DNA from: Symbiobacterium thermophilum | GTDB lineage: Bacteria > Bacillota > Sulfobacillia > DYFQ01 | Direction of reading: 5' to 3' | Assembly: GCA_020725105.1 (NCBI GenBank) | Contig: DYFQ01000023.1 | Span: forward strand, 6,337 to 44,197 | Length of the DNA stretch: 37,861 nt | Shown here: piece by piece, positions 16,547-25,532 of the stretch | Layout: each line of letters opens with the position of its first letter | Position numbering within the stretch: position 1 is the first letter of the stretch | Notes under the pieces: generated by a model | Database searches by the model: none | The model's input: only the letters and a program-made list of their open reading frames with translations | What the model was told of the DNA's origin: nothing | Translations under genes and position numbers: made by a program

Positions 16547-16573
16547 GCGAGCCGCACCTGGGGCGCGGCTCGC
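16547..16573 (-). terminator. Hairpin between ftsH and the nucleotidyltransferase gene
   Basis: Perfect 9-bp inverted repeat GCGAGCCGC / GCGGCTCGC with a 9-nt loop, in the 83-bp gap downstream of ftsH. There is no T-run on the minus strand, so it may be a partial terminator or an mRNA 3'-end stabiliser and not a full rho-independent terminator. Confidence 0.4.
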
Positions 16574-16608
16574 CTTTCACCGGCCGCCGGGTCGGGCCCC
16601 GGGGCCAG

Positions 16609-18552
16609 CTACTCCTGTACGGTCACCGGCTTGAGCGGTCCCGTCTCCGGCTTCTCCTTCCTCGGCGCGCGGCCCTTGGCCGGCGCCTCGGCCGCCTGCG
16701 CCCCCACCGGCTGGGGGGCGCCCGCGGCCGCCGGGGCCAGTTCGCCGGAGAGCAGCTGCTCCACCTCGTGGCCCTCGAGGGTTTCCCGCTCCATGAGGGC
16801 CGCGGCGATCCGGTCCAGGCTCTCCCGGTGCTCGACGAGCACCTGGCGCGCCTTGGTGTAGCACTGGTTGACGACGGTCCTGACTTCCTGGTCGATGGCG
16901 GCCGCCACTTCCTCGGAGTAGTTGCGGTCGCGGGCGATGTCGCGGCCGAGGAAGACCAGGTCCTGCTTGGTGCCGAAGGTCAGCGGCCCGAGTTTTTCAG
17001 ACATCCCGAACTCGGTGATCATCCGCCGGATCATCTTGGTGACCTTCTCCAGGTCGTCGTGGGCGCCGGAGGTCAACTCGCCGAAGACCAGTTCCTCCGA
17101 GGCCCGGCCAGCCAGGGCGACGGTGATCCGGTCCAGGATCTCGTTCTTGGTGATGAGGTACCGGTCTTGCTCCGCCAGTTGCAGCACGTACCCCAGGGCC
17201 GCGCCCCGGGGGATGATGGACACCTTGTGCACCGGGTCGGTGTGGGGCAAGAGCTTGGCCACCAGGGCGTGGGCCGCCTCGTGGAAGGCGATCATCCGCC
17301 GCTCCTTCTCCGACATGACCCGGCTCTTGCGCTCGGGCCCGGCCAGGACCTTGTCGATGGCGTCCTCCATCTCGGCCATGCCGACCTTCTTCTTGCGCCG
17401 ACGGGCCGCGAGAAGTGCCGCCTCGTTCATCAGGTTTTCGATGTCGGCACCGGTGAAGCCGGGGGTCCGGCGGGCCAGCACCTTCAGGTCCACGTCCTGG
17501 TCGAGCGGCTTGTTGCGGGCGTGGACCTTCAGGATGGCCTCCCGGCCCACCAGGTCCGGCCGGTCGATGACGATCTGCCGATCGAACCGCCCCGGCCGCA
17601 GCAGTGCCGGGTCGAGGACGTCGGGCCGGTTGGTGGCGGCCATGACGATGATGCCCTCGTTGATCCCGAACCCGTCCATCTCCACCAGCAACTGGTTGAG
17701 GGTCTGCTCCCGCTCGTCGTGGCCGCCGCCGTAGCCGGCGCCCCGCTGGCGGCCGACGGCGTCGATCTCGTCGATGAACACGATGCAGGGCGCGTTCTTC
17801 TTGGCCTGCTCGAAGAGGTCGCGCACCCGTGACGCGCCGACGCCGACAAACATCTCGACGAAGTCCGAGCCGGAAATACTGAAGAAGGGAACGCCGGCCT
17901 CGCCGGCCACCGCCCGCGCCACCAGCGTCTTGCCGGTGCCGGGCGGTCCCATGAGCAGCACGCCCTTGGGAATCCTGGCTCCGAGTTCCAGGTATCGCTT
18001 GGGGTGCTTCAGGAAGTCGACGATCTCCCGAAGCTCCTCGATGACCTCGTCAATGCCGGCCACGTCCTGGAAGGTGACCCGCCGGCGGTCGTCGGCGTGC
18101 AGCTTGGCCCGGGACTTGCCGAACTGCATGACGCGGTTCCCGCCGCCCTGGCTCTGCTGCATGATGAAGAAGAAGGCGCCGACCACCAGCAGGATGGGCA
18201 GCATCGTCGTGAGCAGGGCGGTCCACCACGGAGGCTCGGGAGGAGGCAAGAAGGTCATCTGCACGCCCTTGGCTTCGAGCAGCGAGTAGATCTCGGCGGG
18301 CGCGGTCCCGCTCTGGGGAATCGAGGTCTTGAACTCCCGCTTCTCACCGTTGAACACGGCGGACCCGGTCACCAGGCCGGTGCGCTCAACGAAGCGGACT
18401 TCCCGGACGGCGCCCTGCTCGACCCAGGCCTTGAATTCGTTATAGAGAATCTCCTGCCGCTGCTGGCTCTGGGAAGAGAAGTAATTGGCCACCGAGATGG
18501 TGAGAAACAGCAGCAGTAGATAGAATGTCAGGCTTCGGAAGATCCTGGGCAC
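16609..18552 (-). CDS. ftsH: ATP-dependent zinc metalloprotease FtsH
   Basis: 647 residues, normal length. Two N-terminal membrane helices (about 8-24 and 111-130) flank an extracytoplasmic domain. The AAA+ module follows, with Walker A GPPGTGKT (202-209), Walker B IVFIDEID (257-264), pore loop [17 protein letters not shown] and the second region of homology [20 protein letters not shown]. The zinc-protease domain has HEAAH at 424-428. It degrades misfolded membrane proteins and short-lived regulators as a membrane-anchored hexamer. GTG 18552 has GGAGGAA about 8 nt upstream. The acidic/Ala-rich tail (about 605-647) is not conserved in the family. It has its own promoter-like sequence and follows tilS, as in Bacillus, but without hprT between them. 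Confidence 0.97.
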   Translation of the reverse strand: MPRIFRSLTFYLLLLFLTISVANYFSSQSQQRQEILYNEFKAWVEQGAVREVRFVERTGLVTGSAVFNGEKREFKTSIPQSGTAPAEIYSLLEAKGVQMTFLPPPEPPWWTALLTTMLPILLVVGAFFFIMQQSQGGGNRVMQFGKSRAKLHADDRRRVTFQDVAGIDEVIEELREIVDFLKHPKRYLELGARIPKGVLLMGPPGTGKTLVARAVAGEAGVPFFSISGSDFVEMFVGVGASRVRDLFEQAKKNAPCIVFIDEIDAVGRQRGAGYGGGHDEREQTLNQLLVEMDGFGINEGIIVMAATNRPDVLDPALLRPGRFDRQIVIDRPDLVGREAILKVHARNKPLDQDVDLKVLARRTPGFTGADIENLMNEAALLAARRRKKKVGMAEMEDAIDKVLAGPERKSRVMSEKERRMIAFHEAAHALVAKLLPHTDPVHKVSIIPRGAALGYVLQLAEQDRYLITKNEILDRITVALAGRASEELVFGELTSGAHDDLEKVTKMIRRMITEFGMSEKLGPLTFGTKQDLVFLGRDIARDRNYSEEVAAAIDQEVRTVVNQCYTKARQVLVEHRESLDRIAAALMERETLEGHEVEQLLSGELAPAAAGAPQPVGAQAAEAPAKGRAPRKEKPETGPLKPVTVQE

Positions 18553-18607
18553 CCAGGGTTCCTCCTCTCACCCGCCCGCACCAGGCTCGGGCGGCTCGGG
18601 GCAATCC

Positions 18608-18636
18608 ATTCTACCATGCCGGGAGCACCAGGACAA
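18608..18636 (-). promoter_or_regulatory. Sigma-A-type promoter for ftsH
   Basis: Minus strand: TTGTCC (18636-18631), a 17-nt spacer, then TAGAAT (18613-18608), with TGG directly before the -10 (extended -10). Predicted start near 18601, about 49 nt before the GTG of ftsH. Confidence 0.6.
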
Positions 18637-18666
18637 ACCGGGTGACCCAGGTCCACCTGCTCAAAC

Positions 18667-20139
18667 CTATTCGGTCGGCGCTGCAAGGTCGCCGCCGGCC
18701 CGGGACGTCGGCTCGCCAAGCGGGGTCTGTTCCAGAACGAGGACGGTACGGGTGTCCGGGCCCACCTTGACCCGGTCGTCGATGCGGTAACCCGCCACCC
18801 AGACCACCTGGCCCCCGGCCGTCACCAGCGGCAGCCGATCCCTTGCCGACCTGGGTACCTTCAGGCCGATGAGAAAGTCCTTGAGTTTCTTGGAGCCGGT
18901 CATGCCCAGCGGAACAAACCGGTCACCGCGGCGTCGGTTGCGGACCTCCAGGGGTAGGGCTACCTTATTATAGTCAAGGGCTCCCCCCTCGACAAGGTGA
19001 AGGCCGGCCCGGCGGACCTCGCCGGCCGGCACCAGCCGGGCGGTGATCCGGACGCCGGCTTCCACCACGTTCACCGAGCCGGGGACCGGCAGGGCGTAGG
19101 CATACGGCCGGACCTTGTCCCGAGGGGCGGTCGTCACGTGCAGCCGGCCGGCTTCCCGCCGGACAAGCACCCCCGCGCCCAGTTCCACGGTGCAACCCGC
19201 CCCCTCCGGCTGCAGCAGGTCCAGGGCCGCGTCCACCCGGGAAAGGGGCGGCGTCCAGGCCGCCCTGACCAGCCCGGCCGCCCGCCGGAGGACCCTGCGG
19301 CGGAGGCCCGGCGGCAGATCAACAAGCACCGGTACCGAGAGGGTCACCGCGGACGGTTCGTGGGAAAGCAGGGCCTGAGCCCACGCCTCGTCGGTCAGCT
19401 GTTCCAGCAACGCCCGGTCTCCCCGCACGGCGTCGGCCAGGGCCGCCAGGCGGGACCGCAGGCCGGGCTGGTACTCCCGCTCCAGAAGGGGAACGAGCGC
19501 CAGGCGGATCCGGTTCCGCGTGTAGGTGAGCCTGCGGTTGGACGGGTCCCGGCGGGGCTGGAGGCCTTCGGCGCGGCAGTAGGCCTCGATGGCGGCGCGG
19601 TCCACCTCCAGCAGGGGGCGGGCCAGCCAGACGCCGGCACCGCCGTCGCGCCGGACGGGCGGAATCCCCGCCAGCCCGTCCAGGCCGGTGCCCCGCAAGA
19701 ACCACATGAGCACCGTCTCGGCCTGGTCGTCCCGCTGGTGGCCCAGCGCCACCCAGGCCGCGTCCCGCTCCCGGGCCACCCGGCCCAGAAACTCGAGCCT
19801 GGCGCGGCGGGCGGCCACCTGAGCCGACAACCGGAGCCGGCGGGACAGCGCGGGCACGTCGGCCTCTTCCACCACGGCGGGGACGCCGAGGCTTCCGGCA
19901 AGCTCGGCCACGAAGGCCGCCTCCGCCGCCGCCTCGGGCCTGAAACCGTGATTGAGGTGGCCCACCACCAGCTCCAGCCCGAGTTCGGCCCTGAGCCGCC
20001 AGAGGGCGTGCAGGAGGCAGACCGAGTCCGGGCCTCCGGAGACGCCGACGACGACCGGTCCGGCGGGGCGGAACATGCCGTGGCGCTGGATGGTCCTGCG
20101 CACCGTGTCGAGGAGCGGGGACGCCCGGGAGCCCCCCAC
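18667..20139 (-). CDS. tilS: tRNA(Ile)-lysidine synthase
   Basis: 490 residues. The PP-loop ATPase signature VVGVSGGPDSVCLLHAL lies at 31-47, followed by VVGHLNHGFRPEAAAEA, VALGHQRDDQAETVLMWFLRGTGLDGLAGI and RPLLEVDRAAIEAYC, all typical of TilS. The C-terminal part contains the tRNA-binding TilS domains (RRRGDRFVPLGMTGSKKLKDFLIGLKVPRSARDRLPLV). The enzyme adds lysine to C34 of the CAU-anticodon tRNA-Ile. GTG 20139 is chosen because GGGAGG lies 8 nt upstream; an ATG at 20193 would add 18 poorly conserved residues. It lies downstream of the spoIIE terminator and upstream of ftsH, the Bacillus order. Confidence 0.93.
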   Translation of the reverse strand: MGGSRASPLLDTVRRTIQRHGMFRPAGPVVVGVSGGPDSVCLLHALWRLRAELGLELVVGHLNHGFRPEAAAEAAFVAELAGSLGVPAVVEEADVPALSRRLRLSAQVAARRARLEFLGRVARERDAAWVALGHQRDDQAETVLMWFLRGTGLDGLAGIPPVRRDGGAGVWLARPLLEVDRAAIEAYCRAEGLQPRRDPSNRRLTYTRNRIRLALVPLLEREYQPGLRSRLAALADAVRGDRALLEQLTDEAWAQALLSHEPSAVTLSVPVLVDLPPGLRRRVLRRAAGLVRAAWTPPLSRVDAALDLLQPEGAGCTVELGAGVLVRREAGRLHVTTAPRDKVRPYAYALPVPGSVNVVEAGVRITARLVPAGEVRRAGLHLVEGGALDYNKVALPLEVRNRRRGDRFVPLGMTGSKKLKDFLIGLKVPRSARDRLPLVTAGGQVVWVAGYRIDDRVKVGPDTRTVLVLEQTPLGEPTSRAGGDLAAPTE

Positions 20140-20299
20140 GGTCCGTACCTCCCATGCGCGCGTCAGGTCGGGTCCACCTCTACGGTACACCATGCCCGGG
20201 GACCTGAGCCAGCGCCGGGCCGGCGGCTGACGTCCGGGCGCCGGGGCGACCGGCCCGGGCCGGCGGCCACCGGGCGGGCGGCGTTGCGCCAGAGGCGCC
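20140..20299 (-). other. Region between the spoIIE terminator and tilS
   Basis: About 160 bp with no gene that I can support. It must hold the tilS promoter if the terminator at 20300-20329 is efficient, but no good hexamer pair was found; the best AT-containing stretch is near 20180-20195. Confidence 0.35.
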
Positions 20300-20329
20300 A
20301 AAAAGATGAGCGCGGTGCTGACCGCGCTC
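20300..20329 (-). terminator. Rho-independent terminator after spoIIE
   Basis: Minus strand: 9-bp stem GAGCGCGGT / ACCGCGCTC with a 4-nt loop (20329-20308), then three bases and a run of five T (20304-20300). It lies 46 bp after the spoIIE stop codon. Confidence 0.8.
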
Positions 20330-20374
20330 CAGGTTGGGTTGGGGGAGGAACACCTCCGGCCCCGTGGATCACCG

Positions 20375-22819
20375 TCATCCCTGGGCGGCCTCCCGGACCG
20401 TGAACCCGACCACCACGACGGTGGCGTCATCCTGCGGGCCGCCGCCGGCCCGGCACTCCTGCACCAGCAACCGGGCCAGGGCCGCCGGCTCCCGGTCGCG
20501 GGCCTCTTCCAGCCTGCGCCTGACCCGGTCTTTACCCGAACCGGGAACCTGTCCGGGGCACCACAGCCCGTCGGTGGCCAGTACCAGCAGGTCACCGGGC
20601 GCCACGTCGAACTCGCGGGTCGTCGCCTCGGCACCGGCGACGACCCCGACGGGCAGCGCGGCCGACCGCAGCGCCCTGATCCCCCGGGCGGTCACCAGGT
20701 AGCTGGGGGCGGCGCCCCGCTTGACCACCTCCGCCCGTCCGGTCACCAGGTCGCACACGGCCAGGTCGACCGTGGCAAACGTCTCGCGGCCCGGCCCGCC
20801 GGCCAGCCCGGCGTCGACCAGACGGAGGATGGCGTCGGGCGGCAGCCCCGCCCGCCACAGCCGTTCCACCAGCGACACCAGGCGCCGGCTCTCGGCCGCC
20901 GCCGGGCCGCCCGACCCCATCCCGTCGGACAGAAGCACCAGCAGCCGCCCGTCTTCTGACTCCAGGACCCGGTAGGAGTCGCCGCAGACCTGCTGCCCGG
21001 CCTTGGGTGCCTGGTCTGCCCCGACGGCATAGCCCAGCCGGGGCCGGGGGCTCAGGGTGAAGCTGCAGGTCGGCGCGCCCAGTCGCCAGGTACAGTGCGG
21101 TTCGGCCATGGCCAGCTCGACCCCGGCCGCTTCCCCGGCCTCGCTGGCGACCACCGTGCGGCACTCGTCGCCGGTGTCGCACGGCGGTCTGGTCACCACC
21201 AGGGCCACCCGGCCGGTGGGACCCCTTCGGGTCTGGACCCGCTCCAGCGGCAGGCCGGCGTCCCGCAGCCGGCTGGCCACGACGGTGTCCGGCGAGCTGT
21301 CGCCGGACCCGGCGATCATCTCGTTGGCCAGGCCGGCCAGGACCTGGCCGATCCCGTCCAGCTGGGCCCGGAGCTTCAGCCGCACTTCCGCCACGGCCCG
21401 GCGGTTGCGCCGCTCCAGAGCCCCGAGTTCCGCCACCTGCCGGGCCTCGTGAACGAAGTCGTCAAGGTAGCGACAGTGCCGCCGCAGCCCGTCCGGGACG
21501 TCCACCGTCCCCTGGGCCTGCAGGCTCTCCAGGAGCCTGACCGCGCCGGGGTAGACCTCGGGCAGGTGTTCTTCCCAGCAGTGCTGGTAGCGGGGACACC
21601 CGCGGCAGAGCCGGCGGGAGACAACCTTGACCTGCTCGGACGGGCGTGGCACCTCGCCCGCCTCGGCCGGCTCGGGGTCAGCGGTCGCGGCGGCTTCCCG
21701 GCACACTTCGGCCAGGGCGGCCAGCCGCGCAGCCGGCCCGTCCCTGGCCGGCGCGGCCAGCTCAGGTGCCGGTGGTCCGACGCGCCACCCGGAGAGCCAC
21801 ACGCGGGCGGTTCGAAGCCACCGCCGGGGAAGCGCGAGCAGGAGTCCGGCACCGGCCGCGGCGCCCACCAGCCCCGGCCCGGCCAGCGCCGGATCGAGCA
21901 CGGCCATGGCCAGCCTGACGCCGAGGTAGCCGCCGAAGACGCCCGGCCGCCCCAGTTCGCGGAAGGCCCCGGCCAGAAGCCCCGCCAGGCCCTCGGCGCC
22001 CACGATTGCCGCCGCCTTCCCCGGAACCGGGGCCAGTCCGCCGGCCAGCGAGGCCGCCGCCCCGGCCAGCACGCCCCCGGCCGCGCCGGCAGCGGGTCCC
22101 ACCAGCAGGGCCAGGCCGGCCGACACGGCGCCCGCCGCCACGCTACCCAGGGGCACCCCGGCCAGGCGGAGGCCGGCGCACCCGAGCAGCGCCCCGCCGG
22201 CCAGGGCCGCCAGGGCGACGGGCTCGGCCCCAGCCCGGCGGGCCGGCGCCGGCGGGACCGAGAGGGCCAGGACCCCGAGCCCGAAGAGCCGGTACAGCCC
22301 GGCCGCCAGCACCCCGTCGAAAGCCGACGCCACCAGGTCGTAAGGGGTGACCCCGCCGGCCGTGCCCCCGGCGAGCCGGGCGGTCATGGCTCCCAGCCCC
22401 ACCAGGCCCGCGGTGGAAAGTGGCCCGGGCTCGCCCCGCAGCCGGCGCCACAGCGCCCACAAGAGGACGACCAGGCCGGCCCCGGCAAGCAGGCCCGCCA
22501 TGGCCGGCCAGCCCCGCGCCAGCGCGCCCAGTCCCGTGGCCAGCGCCACCGCCGGGGCGCTCCGGCGCCTCAGGCCCAGGGTGGCACCAAAGAAACCCAT
22601 CGCGAACGGGCTCAGCCCGCCGGGCAGCGCCGCCCGGCCCAGGAGGTAGCCACAGGCGGCCAAGGGCCAGGCACCCCTTGGAAACCAGAGGAGCGCGCGG
22701 TCCGCCCGGGCCCGCCGCCTCCGGCGTCGGGGCCGGGACCGGGTAGCCGGCGCCCGGCGAGGTGCCGGGTCCGGCTGCCGGGGGGCGGAACGCAGGGCTC
22801 CGATGGCAAGTCGGAGCAC
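20375..22819 (-). CDS. spoIIE: Stage II sporulation protein E (membrane PP2C phosphatase)
   Basis: 814 residues, the usual SpoIIE length. A very basic N-terminal stretch (about 14-42, rich in Arg) is followed by about ten hydrophobic segments (about 45-335), a central cytoplasmic region with the conserved Cys cluster CRGCPRYQHCW (about 403-413), and a C-terminal PP2C domain with GDSYR (about 611-615), LLVLLSDGMGSGGPAAAESRR (metal-site Asp near 630), FATVDLAVCDL, GAAPSYLV, GDLLVLATDGLW and DDATVVVV. SpoIIE gathers at the polar septum, dephosphorylates SpoIIAA and so activates sigma-F in the forespore. GTG 22819 has only a weak ribosome site. A promoter-like sequence with unusual spacing lies just upstream. 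Transcription should end at the terminator 46 bp downstream. Confidence 0.95.
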   Translation of the reverse strand: MLRLAIGALRSAPRQPDPAPRRAPATRSRPRRRRRRARADRALLWFPRGAWPLAACGYLLGRAALPGGLSPFAMGFFGATLGLRRRSAPAVALATGLGALARGWPAMAGLLAGAGLVVLLWALWRRLRGEPGPLSTAGLVGLGAMTARLAGGTAGGVTPYDLVASAFDGVLAAGLYRLFGLGVLALSVPPAPARRAGAEPVALAALAGGALLGCAGLRLAGVPLGSVAAGAVSAGLALLVGPAAGAAGGVLAGAAASLAGGLAPVPGKAAAIVGAEGLAGLLAGAFRELGRPGVFGGYLGVRLAMAVLDPALAGPGLVGAAAGAGLLLALPRRWLRTARVWLSGWRVGPPAPELAAPARDGPAARLAALAEVCREAAATADPEPAEAGEVPRPSEQVKVVSRRLCRGCPRYQHCWEEHLPEVYPGAVRLLESLQAQGTVDVPDGLRRHCRYLDDFVHEARQVAELGALERRNRRAVAEVRLKLRAQLDGIGQVLAGLANEMIAGSGDSSPDTVVASRLRDAGLPLERVQTRRGPTGRVALVVTRPPCDTGDECRTVVASEAGEAAGVELAMAEPHCTWRLGAPTCSFTLSPRPRLGYAVGADQAPKAGQQVCGDSYRVLESEDGRLLVLLSDGMGSGGPAAAESRRLVSLVERLWRAGLPPDAILRLVDAGLAGGPGRETFATVDLAVCDLVTGRAEVVKRGAAPSYLVTARGIRALRSAALPVGVVAGAEATTREFDVAPGDLLVLATDGLWCPGQVPGSGKDRVRRRLEEARDREPAALARLLVQECRAGGGPQDDATVVVVGFTVREAAQG

Positions 22820-22864
22820 GATCCGGTCACCGTTCTCTGGGGGGAGAATCGGGGTCGTACCGCC

Positions 22865-22898
22865 ATTTTAGAGACAGGCAGGGGGGACCGGATGTCAG
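22865..22898 (-). promoter_or_regulatory. Candidate Spo0A-type sigma-A promoter of spoIIE (22-bp spacing)
   Basis: Minus strand: CTGACA (22898-22893) and TAAAAT (22870-22865) are separated by 22 bp, far from the normal 17. The Spo0A-activated promoters of B. subtilis spoIIE and spoIIG are known for 21-22 bp spacing. A 0A-box-like TGTCGCA (consensus TGTCGAA) lies upstream at 22931-22925. Predicted start near 22858, about 39 nt before the GTG. Confidence 0.5.
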
Positions 22899-22907
22899 AA
22901 TGGGTCG

Positions 22908-22938
22908 CCGGCGGTGCCCGGAATTGCGACACCGCCGG
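22908..22938 (-). terminator. Inverted repeat between mrpG and spoIIE
   Basis: Perfect 9-bp arms CCGGCGGTG / CACCGCCGG with a 13-nt loop that contains the 0A-box-like sequence. It lies 25 bp past the mrpG stop. There is no T-run, so it is either a weak terminator of the mrp operon or part of the spoIIE control region. Confidence 0.4.
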
Positions 22939-22962
22939 TCACCGACGGCGCCCCGTCCCGGT

Positions 22963-23295
22963 TCAGCCGGCTTCCCCCTCGGGCCCGGCCGGCCGCGCCG
23001 CCTCGGCCTCCCAGGGACGGATCCCCGCCCGGCGAGCGGAGAGGGCGATCATGTGGGTGGCCACCGGGGTGGTCAGGAACTGGAAGAACAGGGCCAGGAC
23101 CACCTTGGTGGTCACCGGCGTGCTGGAGAAGCAGACCGCCGCCGCCAGCAGCGCTCCGGTGATGCCCAGCGTCGCCGCCTTGCTGGCGGCGTGCATCCGG
23201 GTGAACAGGTCGGGCAGCCTCAGAATCCCGAGCGAGGCCAGGCCCAGGAAGAACAGGCCGATCACGAGGAGGAGCCCGGCCAGGACGGTCTCCAC
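22963..23295 (-). CDS. mrpG: Mrp-type Na+/H+ antiporter subunit G
   Basis: 110 residues with three hydrophobic segments and the PhaG/MnhG core FFLGLASLGILRLPDLFTRMHAASKAATLGITGALLA, the LPD-TR-H-A-K-TLG signature of the family. Last gene of the mrp operon, 4 bp after mrpF. GTG 23295 is preceded by a G-rich ribosome site (AGGGGGTAGGGG). The tail is Glu/Ala-rich. Confidence 0.92.
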   Translation of the reverse strand: METVLAGLLLVIGLFFLGLASLGILRLPDLFTRMHAASKAATLGITGALLAAAVCFSSTPVTTKVVLALFFQFLTTPVATHMIALSARRAGIRPWEAEAARPAGPEGEAG

Positions 23296-23299
23296 GCCC

Positions 23300-23554
23300 C
23301 TACCCCCTCTGCACCAGCTGGGCGTAGGCCACGGTGCCCACGAACCCTACCAGGGTCACCACCAGCACGCCGTCGATGAAGACGGCGTCCCTGAAGAGAA
23401 TGGCCAGCATGGCCAGGGCCGCCACCACGTGCGTCACCAGCACGTCGGAAGCCATCACCCGGTCCTGGGCCGTGGGTCCAAGCAGGAGCCGGGCCAGGGC
23501 CAGCCCGGCGGAGACGCCCAGCGCGGCGAGGGCGTACACCACCAGCCCGCTCAT
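23300..23554 (-). CDS. mrpF: Mrp-type Na+/H+ antiporter subunit F
   Basis: 84 residues with three membrane segments and the family block RLLLGPTAQDRVMASDVLVTHVVAALAMLAILF, typical of MnhF/PhaF. The ATG overlaps the mrpE stop as ATGA, with GGAGGTGA as ribosome site, so the two are translationally coupled. Confidence 0.92.
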   Translation of the reverse strand: MSGLVVYALAALGVSAGLALARLLLGPTAQDRVMASDVLVTHVVAALAMLAILFRDAVFIDGVLVVTLVGFVGTVAYAQLVQRG

Positions 23555-24024
23555 CGCGTCACCTCCAGCAGGCGCCGCTCAAGGCCCTGCTTCAGCTGGC
23601 GCACCGCCTCGTCCGGGTCGGGCGCGAAGATGATGTGGACCAACAGGGCCGACCGGTCCTCGTTCACGTCCACCGAGAGGGTTCCCGGGGTCAGGGTGAT
23701 CAGGTTGGCCAGCGCGGTGATCTCCGCGTCGGTGCGGGCGGCAAGCGGCAGCCGGATGACCCGGGGCGCCAGGTTGCCGCGGGGGAAGAGCACCCGGTAG
23801 GCCAGGTCGATGTTGGCCCGGATGAGCTGGCCCAGAAACCACGCCGCAAAGCCGAGCAGCCGGACCACCCGCTGGCCGTAGGCGACGTCGGCATACTGCC
23901 GGTGCACGGCCCGGATGAGGATCAGCCCCAGGACGAAACCCACCAGCAGCGTGCCCGGCCCGAAGTTCCCGGTAAGGAAGGCCCAGGTCAGGGCAAGCAC
24001 GATGTTCAGCAGGAACAGGCTCAA
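23551..24024 (-). CDS. mrpE: Mrp-type Na+/H+ antiporter subunit E
   Basis: 157 residues. N-terminal helices (LFLLNIVLALTWAFLTGNF, TLLVGFVLGLILI), RVVRLLGFAAWFLGQLIRANIDLAYRVLFP, then a cytoplasmic domain with LANLITLTPGTLSVDVNEDRSALLVHII, the MnhE/PhaE signature. The only sensible start is TTG 24024, preceded by a G-rich stretch; there is no in-frame ATG or GTG before the first helix. It lies 26 bp after mrpD, the largest gap inside the operon. Confidence 0.9.
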   Translation of the reverse strand: MSLFLLNIVLALTWAFLTGNFGPGTLLVGFVLGLILIRAVHRQYADVAYGQRVVRLLGFAAWFLGQLIRANIDLAYRVLFPRGNLAPRVIRLPLAARTDAEITALANLITLTPGTLSVDVNEDRSALLVHIIFAPDPDEAVRQLKQGLERRLLEVTR

Positions 24025-24050
24025 CTTTCCCCACCCCCTGCGGCCCGGGA

Positions 24051-25532
24051 CTACCGGGCACCCAGCACCGCCATGACGTAGGCCGTCCCGTCCAGTAGCT
24101 GCGCCGCCGCCTGCTGGCTCAGCACCAGCAGGGCCTCGCCGCCCAGGCCCAGGACAACCGAGAAGGCCACCAGGGCCGCGGCCGGCAGGTAGAGGGCGGC
24201 CGGCACCGGCCGGAGCCCGGCCGGCTTTTCCTCGCCCCAGAAGGCGTAGCGCCAGATCTTCATCATCGAGTACAGGGTGAAGAAGCTCACCACGATGGCG
24301 ACGGCCACCACCGCCACCTCGCCCTGGGCCAGGCCGGCCCGGATCAAGAGGAACTTGCCGAAAAACCCCGACAGGGGCGGGACGCCCGCCAGGGACAGGC
24401 CGGCCACCATGAACAGGCTGGCCATGACGGGGTAGCGGCCGGCCAGGCCGCCCATCTCGCCCAGGTCGTAGGCGCCCGTGGCCCGCTCGGCCAGGCCGGC
24501 GATGAGGAAGAGGGCGGTCTTGACCAAGATCTGGTGCACGATGAAGAAGATGGCGGCCGCCAGCCCGGCCACCGAAAGAAAGCCGATCCCCATGATCATG
24601 TAGCCTACCTGGCTGACGATGTGAACCGACAGGATTCGCTTCCAGTTGTCGTAGCCCACCGCGCCCAGGACGCCCAGGAGCATGGTGAAACCGGCCACCA
24701 CCAGGAGCGCGGCGTGCAGGTAGCCCGGGTCGTGGGTGAAGACCAGGCTGAACACGCGCAGCACGGCGTAGACGCCGACCTTGGTCAGCATGCCGGCAAA
24801 GACCGCCGTCACCGGCAGCGGCGCCGCCGGGTAGGAGGCCGGTAGCCAGAAATACAGGGGGAACAGGGCCGACTTGACTCCGAAGACCACGATGAAGACG
24901 GCGGCCGGGATGGTGAAGACGGCCGGGTCCGGCGCCCGGGCCACCTTGACCGCCAGATCGGCCAGGTTGAGGGTGCCCGCCAGGCCATAGAGTGTCCCCA
25001 CCGCCGCCACGAACAGGGTGGAGGAGACCAGGTTGGTCACCAGGTAGTGGACGCCACCCCGCAGCTGGCCGGGCTCGCTGCCCAGGCTCACCAGGGCGTA
25101 CGACGCGATCAGCATCACCTCGAAGAACACGAACAGGTTGAAGATGTCGCCGGTCACAAAGGCCCCGTTGATCCCCATGAACAGGAACTGGTAGAGCGCG
25201 TAGAAGCCGTGCCGCTCCCGGTCGGGGTCCAGGGTCTGGACGGCGTGGCCCAGCACGCAGAGGCCGACGATGCCGGAGACCACCAGCATGATGGCGCTCG
25301 TGAGGTCGACCACCAGGGTGATGCCAAAGGGCGGGACCCACCCGCCGGCAAACATGACCTGCACGCCCCGGGCGCGGACCAGGCCCAGCAGGGCCACCTC
25401 CACCCCCAGGGTCACGGCGGCCAGCGCCAGGCTCCCCCAGCGGCCCACCCCCAGCGAGCGGCGCGCCAGCCACAGGACGATGCCGCCCAGCAGCGGCAAA
25501 AGCACCGGCAAAAACACCAGGGGGCTGCTCAC
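24051..25532 (-). CDS. mrpD: Mrp-type Na+/H+ antiporter subunit D
   Basis: 493 residues with about 14 membrane helices, related to NuoM/N-type proton-pumping subunits. Marks: GDIFNLFVFFEVMLIASYALVSLG with the family's conserved Glu, VFGVKSALFPLYFWLPASYPAAPLPVTAVFAGMLTKVGVYAVLR with the conserved Lys residues of the antiporter module, and FFIVHQILVKTALFLIAGLAE. GTG 25532 overlaps the mrpC stop as GTGA and has GGGAGG about 9 nt upstream. Confidence 0.95.
   Translation of the reverse strand: MSSPLVFLPVLLPLLGGIVLWLARRSLGVGRWGSLALAAVTLGVEVALLGLVRARGVQVMFAGGWVPPFGITLVVDLTSAIMLVVSGIVGLCVLGHAVQTLDPDRERHGFYALYQFLFMGINGAFVTGDIFNLFVFFEVMLIASYALVSLGSEPGQLRGGVHYLVTNLVSSTLFVAAVGTLYGLAGTLNLADLAVKVARAPDPAVFTIPAAVFIVVFGVKSALFPLYFWLPASYPAAPLPVTAVFAGMLTKVGVYAVLRVFSLVFTHDPGYLHAALLVVAGFTMLLGVLGAVGYDNWKRILSVHIVSQVGYMIMGIGFLSVAGLAAAIFFIVHQILVKTALFLIAGLAERATGAYDLGEMGGLAGRYPVMASLFMVAGLSLAGVPPLSGFFGKFLLIRAGLAQGEVAVVAVAIVVSFFTLYSMMKIWRYAFWGEEKPAGLRPVPAALYLPAAALVAFSVVLGLGGEALLVLSQQAAAQLLDGTAYVMAVLGAR

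Noticed and set aside
18667-20634. Longer tilS frame starting at 20634
   Set aside because: The extra 165 residues are low-complexity, run through the terminator at 20300-20329 and overlap the end of spoIIE. The GTG at 20139 has a proper ribosome site.
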